Positions 1-7,559 of a stretch of DNA of 64,000 nucleotides are shown piece after piece. A program made the position numbers and the translations under genes. The stretch spans positions 62,001 to 126,000 of the forward strand of contig PDLQ01000010.1 of assembly GCA_002591745.1 (NCBI GenBank), read 5' to 3'. Position 1 is the first letter of the stretch, and the number at the start of each line of letters is the position of its first letter. The notes under the pieces were generated by a model. That model was not told the origin of the DNA, ran no database searches, and saw only the letters and a list, made by a program, of their open reading frames with translations. This DNA is from Lewinellaceae bacterium SD302. GTDB taxonomy: Bacteria; Bacteroidota; Bacteroidia; Chitinophagales; Saprospiraceae.

Positions 1-300
1 GCACTTAGTCGTTTACCCGTTTGCCGCGAAAAGAGTCTGATTAACACTATTGAGTTTTTACAACAGTCCGGCGTCCAGGTACTGGCAAGCGATCTCAAAG
101 CCGAAAAATTCCTCCATGAACTGGAACTGGATCAACCACTCTGCCTAGTCCTCGGAGCCGAAGGTGAAGGTATCAGCGAAGGCGTAGCAAGGGCGGCCAA
201 CGTGACTTTTAAAATACCACAAGCCGGACAGTTGAACAGCTTCAACGTTTCGGTAGCGGCGGGGATACTGTTGTACGAGGCTATGCGGAGTCGGCAGTAA
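1..300 (+). CDS. rlmB: 23S rRNA 2'-O-methyltransferase, SpoU/TrmH family, C-terminal part
   Basis: The open frame enters from the left edge and stops at 298-300; 99 residues are visible. It shows SPOUT motif 2 (LVLGAEGEGIS, about residues 52-62) and motif 3 (IPQAGQLNSFNVSVAAGIL, about residues 75-93), which form the S-adenosylmethionine-binding trefoil knot of SpoU enzymes. The family methylates ribose 2'-OH groups in rRNA or tRNA; RlmB, acting on G2251 of 23S rRNA, is the closest match in motif spelling, but other SpoU members cannot be excluded because the N-terminal domain lies outside the window. Confidence 0.85.
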   Translation, partial: ALSRLPVCREKSLINTIEFLQQSGVQVLASDLKAEKFLHELELDQPLCLVLGAEGEGISEGVARAANVTFKIPQAGQLNSFNVSVAAGILLYEAMRSRQ

Positions 301-511
301 TTCCAATTCACTTTCTCAAATTTCATGCAGAGGCTCTGCGGAAGAGCAGAAGAATACTTCATCTTCGTTAGGCCGTGCCGAAGGGCACTACTTCAAATGA
401 ATAAATTCTCCACCCGTAACATCCGATATAATTTCACGCTAAATTAATATTCCCTTTTTTGGTGCCATTTTGCACCCTTGGTGGTTCACTCCCATCTTCT
501 CCAAATCAAAA

Positions 512-541
512 ACCCCCGCCACGATCACTCGCGCCGGGGGT
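512..541 (-). terminator. Rho-independent terminator candidate
   Basis: Seven-pair G/C stem (ACCCCCG with CGGGGGT) followed on the minus strand by TTTTTGATTT. It lies 190 bases past the S24 regulator stop. Confidence 0.5.
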
Positions 542-649
542 AAACAAAAAACAGCAGGATAAATCCTTGCGACCGCACCCGAAGGCAACGATCTCGATCA
601 TCCGGCTTGACAATTGTGGATTTTGGTTCCGATTGTCCGGATCGGCTAA

Positions 650-683
650 AAAAATAGCGACCCATTGCTGAATCGCTATTTTT
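650..683. terminator. Bidirectional terminator candidate
   Basis: Perfect 11-base arms AAAAATAGCGA (650-660) and TCGCTATTTTT (673-683) with a 12-base loop. The arms themselves provide U-tracts in both directions. It lies 50 bases past the end of the S24 regulator. Confidence 0.65.
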
Positions 684-732
684 CGTAGGTACAATCCTTC
701 AATCAAGAAAGATTGTAAGTCTTAAAACTCGT

Positions 733-1467
733 TTAGAGATCGCTGATACGACGAACCACCTCGTAAAGGCGGGTATATTCGTTCACCTCCTCTACCCAGG
801 GGTCATGCTCAAGGAAGTTGGCGGAAATAAGGCGCAAGGCGGTGGTACGCCCCCGGCTATCGGGCACTTTCTGTACGTACTTGACCCAAATGGACCCTTT
901 GCTTTTCACAGCGTAGATCTTATTGTCCTTGATTTCGTGAGCACCGGCAATCTGACGACAGATGATGGTATCTCCGTCGTTAATCACGGGTTCCATACTG
1001 TTACCGTTGATCGGGAAAGCTACGTAGCCATCGCCATTGATACCGGGCAGCGTGAAAAAGTCAGCTGATTCCCGGAGGAACGAATCACTGTCCACGCTGG
1101 CACCGGCAAAGGCTTCGGCATTGGTGAAAAGGATATTCAGGGAAGGAATATCTTCTGCGCCGAGTTCCGTGGCTTTTGGCAGGTCCATACCAAAAGGGGT
1201 ACCGATGCCTTCCAGCAGATAGGACATGTTAACGTTATACTCGTTGCAGATTCGGCGAGCCTGCTCGTAGTTGATACAACGTTTGTCGTTGTCGTTAAGG
1301 TAGGCACGGATAATATGGCCATAGGAGCGGTTGCCTAAAATACGCTTCGCAAAGTCGCCCAGTCCCCGACCTCCGCGGTCGTTCTTGACGATCTCTCCCC
1401 GGTCTTCCAGGATAGCGAAGACTTTTTTAAAGCGCTCGTTGAGTTGCCGGCGGTCTTCAGTGATCAT
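733..1467 (-). CDS. LexA/CI-like transcriptional regulator with S24 peptidase domain
   Basis: 244 residues. The N-terminal part (about 1-95) carries a helix-turn-helix-like segment (YEQARRICNEYNVNMSYLL, 67-85). The C-terminal part is an S24 serine/lysine self-cleavage domain: nucleophile Ser157 in GNSMEP and general-base Lys196 in SIWVKYVQ. An Ala121-Gly122 pair lies 36 residues before the Ser; in LexA the cleaved Ala84-Gly85 lies 35 before Ser119, so RecA-stimulated or spontaneous self-cleavage is plausible. It therefore probably represses stress or prophage-type genes. It is shorter and differently organised than E. coli LexA, and CI-type repressor is an equally good name. No neighbouring phage genes are seen. 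A dyad upstream could be its own operator. Confidence 0.85.
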   Translation of the reverse strand: MITEDRRQLNERFKKVFAILEDRGEIVKNDRGGRGLGDFAKRILGNRSYGHIIRAYLNDNDKRCINYEQARRICNEYNVNMSYLLEGIGTPFGMDLPKATELGAEDIPSLNILFTNAEAFAGASVDSDSFLRESADFFTLPGINGDGYVAFPINGNSMEPVINDGDTIICRQIAGAHEIKDNKIYAVKSKGSIWVKYVQKVPDSRGRTTALRLISANFLEHDPWVEEVNEYTRLYEVVRRISDL

Positions 1468-1535
1468 AATTCGGTAGCAGTTAAGTAAAAATGAAGACCA
1501 TTATCGGCCTTCGGTGCTACAAATTAAAACAAAAC

Positions 1536-1551
1536 CTTGCATAGTCGCAAG
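1536..1551. promoter_or_regulatory. Candidate operator dyad of the S24 regulator
   Basis: CTTGC-N6-GCAAG perfect dyad, 68 bases upstream of the S24 start codon and just upstream of a TAATTTG -7-like box. The position suits autorepression; no binding data exist. Confidence 0.35.
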
Positions 1552-1630
1552 AAAAACAACTACATTTCTTCAATTTTTTGTGTTTATCGCAGTTGTTTCA
1601 AACTTTCAATGGCCGTTTTCTGGTAAATTC

Positions 1631-2041
1631 TTACACCCGTGTCGTCGCAAAAATTTTCTTGATCGCGTAGCGCCCGCTGGTATGGGTAGCCGTAATCAGC
1701 AAGCCACCGGTAATGGCCAGGTTCTTGGTAAACAGGATAGATTGCAGACGTCGTTGTTCCTCCGGGTCGTTCCAGAAAGAATGGACCACATAAGTCATTG
1801 GCAACCAGTAAAGCAATAAAAGAATGGATCCGAACCGCATTCGGTAACCGGTCAGCAACATCAGCGCTCCCAGCACGAGCAGGGTGATCGCTCCGTACAA
1901 TAGCAGGTCTTGGTTCCAGGTCAAACCGTAAGCCGTCATCGCCGCTTTGTTGGATTTTGCGTAAGCGATGTAATCATAAGCTTCAAAAATGAATATCATC
2001 GATAGCAGGATGCGCCCCAGGAGGTCGGAAAGATCTTTCAT
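1631..2041 (-). CDS. DoxX family integral membrane protein
   Basis: 136 residues with four hydrophobic segments (about 5-25, 45-65, 68-88, 103-120), the fold and length of the DoxX/DoxD family. The N-terminal LLGRILLSMIFIFEAYDYI matches the family's first helix. Function in bacteria is poorly defined: some homologues join oxidoreductase complexes at the cytoplasmic membrane. It is divergently transcribed from carA across a tandem-repeat spacer. Its -7 box ends only five bases before the ATG, so the transcript may be leaderless. Confidence 0.8.
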   Translation of the reverse strand: MKDLSDLLGRILLSMIFIFEAYDYIAYAKSNKAAMTAYGLTWNQDLLLYGAITLLVLGALMLLTGYRMRFGSILLLLYWLPMTYVVHSFWNDPEEQRRLQSILFTKNLAITGGLLITATHTSGRYAIKKIFATTRV

Positions 2042-2046
2042 AGCCG

Positions 2047-2054
2047 CAAAGGTA
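2047..2054 (-). promoter_or_regulatory. -7 promoter box of the DoxX gene
   Basis: TACCTTTG on the minus strand fits the Bacteroidota -7 consensus TAnnTTTG exactly. Only five bases separate it from the ATG. Confidence 0.6.
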
Positions 2055-2068
2055 ATGATAGAATGGTC

Positions 2069-2250
2069 TAATGATTCGATGATTCAATCGCCCCAATCAT
2101 TAGATCATTACCTCATTAGATCATTGCCTCATTCAATCATTACCTCATTAGGTCATTAGATCATTACCTCATTAGATCATTAGATCATTACCTCATTAGA
2201 TCATTAGATCATTGTTTCATTAGATCATTGCCTCATTCAATCATTAAGTC
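2069..2250. repeat. Degenerate tandem repeat of TCATTAGA/TCATTACC units
   Basis: About 180 bases built from 8-base words TCATTAGA, TCATTACC and TCATTGCC, giving a roughly 16-base higher unit. It fills the spacer between doxX and carA and ends at the carA -7 box, so it includes the region where the carA -33 element must lie. Confidence 0.85.
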
Positions 2251-2252
2251 AT

Positions 2253-2260
2253 TATCTTCG
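2253..2260 (+). promoter_or_regulatory. -7 promoter box of carA
   Basis: TATCTTCG, one change from TAnnTTTG, 15 bases before the ATG at 2276. Its position argues against the in-frame upstream ATG at 2228, which would lie before the promoter and inside the repeat. Confidence 0.6.
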
Positions 2261-2275
2261 CGCAAAATCCCCGAA

Positions 2276-3394
2276 ATGTCCGACCAACCCGCCATCCTCC
2301 TTCTCGCCGACGGCACCGTTTTTCGTGGAAAAGCAGCCGGCAAGATCGGCACCACTATCGGTGAGATCTGTTTCAACACCGGGATGACCGGTTACCAGGA
2401 AGTCTTCACCGACCCCTCCTACTTCGGTCAGCTTCTCGTAACCACCAATGCCCACATCGGCAACTACGGCACCAAGGATACGGATACGGAGTCCGATAGC
2501 ATCAAGATCGCCGGCCTCGTCTGTAAAAACTTCACCGTTCCCTTTAGCCGCCAACAGGCCGATGGCTCAATCCAGGAATACTTCGAAAAAGAAGGCATGG
2601 TCGGCATCAGCGACGTAGATACCCGCGCCATCGTTCGCCACATTCGTTCCAAAGGTGCCATGAACGGTATCGTCTCCAGTGAAGAATTTGACCTGGACAA
2701 GCTAAAAGACCAACTCGCCAAGGCACCGGACATGAGTGGCCTGGAATTATCCAGTAAAGTTACGACCAAAGAGACTTATACCTTAGGTGAAGAGTTCGAT
2801 CAGCTCGGTGGAGAAGGCGGTAACAGGTCTAGCAAAGTAGCAGTGCTGGATTTAGGCACCAAGAAACATATCCTCAAGAACTTTACCGATCGAGGCTGCT
2901 TCGTCAAAGTATTTCCCGCCAAGACCCCCATCGAAGAAATTCGCGCTTTCGAGCCCGACGGCTACTTCATCTCCAACGGTCCCGGCGACCCCGGCGCTAT
3001 GGATTACGCAGTAGATACGGCCAAAGCCATGCTGGAGGACGACAAGCCGCTCTTCGGCATCTGTCTGGGCCACCAGATTCTGGCCCGCGCCGTCGATATT
3101 CCAACTTACAAGATGCACCACGGTCACCGTGGCATCAACCACCCGGTCAAAAACCTGGTCACCGGCAAATGCGAGATCACTAGTCAGAACCACGGTTTTG
3201 GTGTCTCCCCCGAAGCCATCGCTGCCAACGCTGACAAGGTGGAAGTCACCCACCTCAACCTCAACGACGATACCATCGAAGGTATTCGGGTAGTTGGCAA
3301 ACCGGCTTTCAGTGTACAATATCATCCCGAGGCCAGCCCCGGACCACACGATGCGCGCTACCTGTTTGACCAGTTCGTGGATATGTTGAAATAA
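2276..3394 (+). CDS. carA: Carbamoyl-phosphate synthase small (glutaminase) subunit
   Basis: 372 residues from the ATG at 2276. The N-terminal half is the CPSase small-chain domain (LLLADGTVFRG, NTGMTGYQEVFTDPSY). The C-terminal half is a class I glutamine amidotransferase with nucleophile Cys263 (FGICLGHQ) and partners His350 and Glu352 (QYHPEAS). It hydrolyses glutamine and passes ammonia to CarB for carbamoyl phosphate, feeding pyrimidines and arginine. carB is not in the window. The interdomain segment SSKVAVLDLG is encoded by a perfect copy of the 20-base interspersed motif (2833-2841 core). Confidence 0.97.
   Translation: MSDQPAILLLADGTVFRGKAAGKIGTTIGEICFNTGMTGYQEVFTDPSYFGQLLVTTNAHIGNYGTKDTDTESDSIKIAGLVCKNFTVPFSRQQADGSIQEYFEKEGMVGISDVDTRAIVRHIRSKGAMNGIVSSEEFDLDKLKDQLAKAPDMSGLELSSKVTTKETYTLGEEFDQLGGEGGNRSSKVAVLDLGTKKHILKNFTDRGCFVKVFPAKTPIEEIRAFEPDGYFISNGPGDPGAMDYAVDTAKAMLEDDKPLFGICLGHQILARAVDIPTYKMHHGHRGINHPVKNLVTGKCEITSQNHGFGVSPEAIAANADKVEVTHLNLNDDTIEGIRVVGKPAFSVQYHPEASPGPHDARYLFDQFVDMLK
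2833..2841 (-). repeat. GCTACTTTG motif copy inside carA
   Basis: Core CAAAGTAGC on the plus strand within CTAGCAAAGTAGCAGTGCTG, coding K-V-A-V-L. These residues are usual for CarA, so codon choice rather than insertion may have made this copy. Confidence 0.6.
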
Positions 3395-3396
3395 GA

Positions 3397-3595
3397 TCCA
3401 GGATGGCGCGTTCGCTGCGCTGAACGGCGTAGGAAGGATACGCCGTTTTTAAGTGTATACCGGTAGGAATGGGTACACGTGTACTCACGCGTGTGCATGC
3501 TTGCCCGCTCCTACTGGCGCATAAGCCACTTTTGATTTCCTTACGATGAGGCGACGCAGTCGACGAGCGATCTTGCGTTTTTGGCAAATCGAAAA
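3397..3595. repeat. Palindromic intergenic element, family with 35755-35994
   Basis: About 200 bases after carA. Bases 3409-3443 match 35773-35807 at 32 of 35 positions. The right end, read on the other strand (AAGATCGCTCGTCGAC...), resembles the left end, so the element is an imperfect large inverted repeat. No open reading frame of note lies inside. Confidence 0.6.
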
Positions 3596-3626
3596 CATCC
3601 AGTTTTCAATCAATTTCACCATTAAA

Positions 3627-4220
3627 TCAGGGCAAAATATTCGCCACTATAACCTCACCTAGGATCGGGTGATCGAAAGAATCTTTTTCTCCGGATACCT
3701 GAGATAACTCGTAGCTCCCCACTTCAGATATGGGCTGTTCGTAGCGTTCAAGCTGGCGGTCGATGAGATTGACAATCCAGTACTCGGCGATCCCAGCACT
3801 GGCGTAAATGGACGCTTTTACTTCGCGATCTTTCAGCAGGGTCTTATCCGCTACTTCGATTACCAACAAAACATCGTCCACCGCTGGATGGCCGGAAACG
3901 TAATCGTCATCCCGGTGCTTTAATAAAGCAAAATCTGGCTCCGGCTCTGAGTTATCCGGCAGGACGATCGGATTTTCAGTTCGCCATGAATAATTACTGA
4001 TTAGTTTAGGGATAAATATTTTTTGGAGCCGCATAACACAAGCAGCGTGAAACCTTCCAATCGGACTCATCTCAGTAATTTTCCCCATTAATAATTCCAC
4101 CCGATCGTCGTCACTAAGTACGCCGGCTTCATACATTCTACGGTATTGCTCGGACGTCCAGCTCGCTTGACTGATGGTCAGTAAATTCAAGCCGATTTGA
4201 GAAATGGCGGTCGCAATCAT
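3627..4220 (-). CDS. Uma2 family (DUF820) PD-(D/E)XK nuclease-like protein
   Basis: 197 residues from the ATG at 4220; an in-frame upstream ATG would add residues unlike the family. The Uma2 core is clear: EPEPDFALL (catalytic-type Asp), then VIEVADKTLLKDREVKASIYASAGIAEYW split over the E-x-x-D...K...Y.G..EYW pattern. The fold is that of restriction-endonuclease-like nucleases; biochemical roles are largely unknown and the family is expanded in cyanobacteria and Saprospiria. It stands alone, convergent with carA and divergent from eno. Confidence 0.85.
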   Translation of the reverse strand: MIATAISQIGLNLLTISQASWTSEQYRRMYEAGVLSDDDRVELLMGKITEMSPIGRFHAACVMRLQKIFIPKLISNYSWRTENPIVLPDNSEPEPDFALLKHRDDDYVSGHPAVDDVLLVIEVADKTLLKDREVKASIYASAGIAEYWIVNLIDRQLERYEQPISEVGSYELSQVSGEKDSFDHPILGEVIVANILP

Positions 4221-4401
4221 AAGTTGTAAGATAAGGTTTTGTATTAACAGTTTCATCCTCCCCCGGTTCTGACAACTTATTGAAACTTGACGAACTGGCT
4301 TGTATCTGGCACGATTGTCCGTTAGCAATTCTCTCTAGGTCCCAATTGGTATTGCCCTGCCCGACTCAGTCAAGGACTGGTAATATCAACTGGGTTTTCC
4401 T

Positions 4402-4409
4402 TACCTTTG
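4402..4409 (+). promoter_or_regulatory. -7 promoter box of eno
   Basis: TACCTTTG, an exact TAnnTTTG match, 35 bases before the eno ATG. It overlaps the first bases of a motif copy (GCTACTTTG, 4409-4417). Confidence 0.65.
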
Positions 4410-4417
4410 CTACTTTG
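4409..4417 (+). repeat. GCTACTTTG motif copy upstream of eno
   Basis: TTGCTACTTTGTTAGTG followed by TAAAAAA. It lies where the eno transcript should begin, so it would be in the 5' leader. Confidence 0.8.
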
Positions 4418-4426
4418 TTAGTGTAA

Positions 4427-5731
<1,305 letters not shown>

Positions 5732-5734
5732 GTA

Positions 5735-5985
5735 GACGCGCTGCGCGCTTGTGGACACTCGGCTTCGCCTCGTTTTTGGACGCCTTCGGCTTTTGGACGT
5801 CGCTGCGCTCCTTTTAGACGATCGTGCCTCGCTTTTGGGAAGGTTTAAATCAAGGACTAAAGCTTTAGTCTTAGATTCAAGAGCACCCAAAAAGACCGCT
5901 TCAGTGATCGTCTAAAAGGGCGCAGCCGTCCAAAAGGCGTTTACGCCGTCCAAAAGCGAAGTGTCCAAAAGCGCGCAGCGCGTCC
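5735..5985. repeat. 250-base palindrome built from CTTTTGGACG units
   Basis: The left half (from GACGCGCTGCGCGCTT) is matched in reverse complement by the right half (ending GCGCGCAGCGCGTCC). Both halves repeat the linker TTTTGGACG between small palindromes such as GCGCTGCGC, GCCTTCGGC and GGCGTAAACGCC. The centre is a perfect 16-base palindrome GACTAAAGCTTTAGTC (5855-5870). It lies directly between the eno stop and the divIC promoter. Confidence 0.9.
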
Positions 5986-5994
5986 AATTTTTCC

Positions 5995-6002
5995 TACCTT
6001 TG
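5995..6002 (+). promoter_or_regulatory. -7 promoter box of the divIC-like gene
   Basis: TACCTTTG, exact consensus match, 16 bases before the ATG at 6019. Confidence 0.65.
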
Positions 6003-6018
6003 TCAGCAAATCCATTCT

Positions 6019-6348
6019 ATGGCCTCTCGTCGTCGTGCCAAGAGCAACCCTATCGCTGATTTCTGGAACGCGCTCCCTCCCTATTTGCGTAACCGCTACT
6101 TCCTCACGCTGGTGGGCTTCTCCATCATTATGTTGGCGGGCAGTAGCAAGGACCTGATCACCCAGTTTCAGTTGCGCAGCGCCGTCAATCGACTGGAAGC
6201 CAAGCGCATCGAACTGGACGGGCAGATTGAAGCAGCCGAGGCAGAGCGTCTGGATATGGAAGTAAACCGCGAGCGCTTCGCCCGGGAAACCTACTTTATG
6301 CAAAGGGATAATGAGGATGTTTTCATCATCGTCCCGGAAGAGGAATAG
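6019..6348 (+). CDS. Septum formation initiator, FtsB/DivIC family
   Basis: 109 residues: a basic cytoplasmic N-terminus, one membrane helix (about 29-42, FLTLVGFSIIMLAG), then a coiled coil (about 50-85, LRSAVNRLEAKRIELDGQIEAAEAERLDME) and a short tail with a conserved-looking RERFARETYFM segment. This is the layout of FtsB/DivIC, which links FtsL and FtsQ/DivIB in the division machinery. The eno - divIC pairing is common in bacteria and supports the call. Confidence 0.85.
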   Translation: MASRRRAKSNPIADFWNALPPYLRNRYFLTLVGFSIIMLAGSSKDLITQFQLRSAVNRLEAKRIELDGQIEAAEAERLDMEVNRERFARETYFMQRDNEDVFIIVPEEE

Positions 6349-6417
6349 TCTCATCGTCTGATATTGATTCGTGAGACTGTAAAACCGAATAAAACTTAAC
6401 AACCGACAACTTAACCA

Positions 6418-7287
6418 ATGGCAGTTTTAGTAACCAAAGATTCAAACATCATCGTTCAGGGTATTACCGGAAAGGAAGGTAGCTTTCACGCCGGCCAGAT
6501 GATCGAGTACGGTACCAATGTCGTAGGAGGCGTAACCCCCGGAAAAGGTGGGCAAACTCACCTAGACCGCCCCGTTTTTAATACCGTAGCCGAAGCAGTC
6601 GCCGAAGCGAAAGCCGACGTAAGCATAATTTTCGTCCCACCTCCCTTCGCTGCCGATGCTATCAAAGAGGCTGCCTCAGCCGGTATCAAGACCATTATCT
6701 GTATTACCGAAGGCATCCCCGTACAGGATATGGTGAAAGCCAAGGCTTATATCGAGGATTACGACTGTCGCCTGGTAGGCCCCAACTGCCCCGGCGTAAT
6801 GACCCCCGGTGAAGCCAAGTGCGGCATCATGCCCGGCTTCATTCACAACCCCGGCCGCATCGGTATTGTCAGCCGCTCGGGTACCCTGACTTACGAAGCC
6901 GTCGACCAGGTCACCAAGGCCGGCATGGGCCAGAGTACTTGTATCGGTATAGGCGGAGACCCCATCATCGGCACTACCACTAAGGATGCCGTAGAATTAC
7001 TGATGAATGATCCGGATACCGACGGTATTATCATGATCGGCGAGATTGGCGGTCCTATGGAAGCCGACGCCGCCCGCTGGATCAAGGAGCACGGCACCAA
7101 ACCCGTCGTGGGTTTCATCGCCGGACAAACGGCACCCAAGGGACGCACCATGGGCCACGCCGGAGCCATTGTGGGTGGTCATGACGACACCGCCGAAGCC
7201 AAGATGAAGATCATGGCCGAATGTGGCATCCACGTGGTTAAAAGTCCCGCCGAGATTGGCGCGACTATGGTAAAAGCACTCGGATAA
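6418..7287 (+). CDS. sucD: Succinyl-CoA synthetase (ADP-forming) alpha subunit
   Basis: 289 residues, typical length. It has the N-terminal CoA-binding Rossmann fold ([15 protein letters not shown], then [15 protein letters not shown]) and the ligase domain with phosphorylated His247 in [11 protein letters not shown]. Together with SucC it makes ATP (or GTP) from succinyl-CoA in the citric acid cycle. sucC is not adjacent, as is frequent in Bacteroidota. A strong terminator follows the stop. Confidence 0.97.
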   Translation: MAVLVTKDSNIIVQGITGKEGSFHAGQMIEYGTNVVGGVTPGKGGQTHLDRPVFNTVAEAVAEAKADVSIIFVPPPFAADAIKEAASAGIKTIICITEGIPVQDMVKAKAYIEDYDCRLVGPNCPGVMTPGEAKCGIMPGFIHNPGRIGIVSRSGTLTYEAVDQVTKAGMGQSTCIGIGGDPIIGTTTKDAVELLMNDPDTDGIIMIGEIGGPMEADAARWIKEHGTKPVVGFIAGQTAPKGRTMGHAGAIVGGHDDTAEAKMKIMAECGIHVVKSPAEIGATMVKALG

Positions 7288-7310
7288 ATATACTGTTTGA
7301 CAGTTTTGCT

Positions 7311-7344
7311 AAAAGCCGTGATCTTGCAAAAGGTCATGGCTTTT
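7311..7344 (+). terminator. Terminator of sucD
   Basis: AAAAGCCGTGATC (7311-7323) pairs with GGTCATGGCTTTT (7332-7344) with one G-U pair, followed by ATCTTTTT. Confidence 0.8.
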
Positions 7345-7376
7345 ATCTTTTTACCATTGTTTCACTGGCGGACTGA

Positions 7377-7385
7377 CAAAGTAGC
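7377..7385 (-). repeat. GCTACTTTG motif copy
   Basis: GACTGACAAAGTAGCAATGT (7371-7390) in the spacer after the sucD terminator; unpaired copy. Confidence 0.8.
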
Positions 7386-7505
7386 AATGTTGACGCTCAG
7401 CCTGACTGAATTCGGGTCTGGCGTTTACTTGTCAAGCGAAATCTTCGTACATTAACGGTCGGTTTCAAGATCACAGACTCAGTAACAAACATCTTCGTTT
7501 TTGCT

Positions 7506-7513
7506 TACGTTTG
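7506..7513 (+). promoter_or_regulatory. -7 promoter box of the T9SS protein gene
   Basis: TACGTTTG, exact TAnnTTTG match, 46 bases before the ATG at 7560. Confidence 0.55.
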
Positions 7514-7559
7514 AGCGACTGTAACCAACTATTTACTTTTTTCACAAACCATCCTTTTA

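Larger units (their letters stand above)
301..732. other. Intergenic region without a recognised gene
   Basis: No convincing gene is seen; the short open frames have no family resemblance. Two hairpins (512-541 and 650-683) lie downstream of the minus-strand S24 regulator. Confidence 0.6.

Noticed and set aside
459-671. Small open frame in the rlmB-S24 spacer
   Set aside because: It spans two hairpins and has no homology or start signal.
2069-2250. Possible CRISPR array
   Set aside because: Units are only 8-16 bases, without unique spacers or cas genes.
2228-2275. In-frame ATG extending carA by 16 residues
   Set aside because: It lies inside the tandem repeat and upstream of the -7 box; family N-termini match the ATG at 2276.
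5735-5985. Insertion sequence
   Set aside because: No transposase frame and no terminal duplication; better described as a palindromic spacer.
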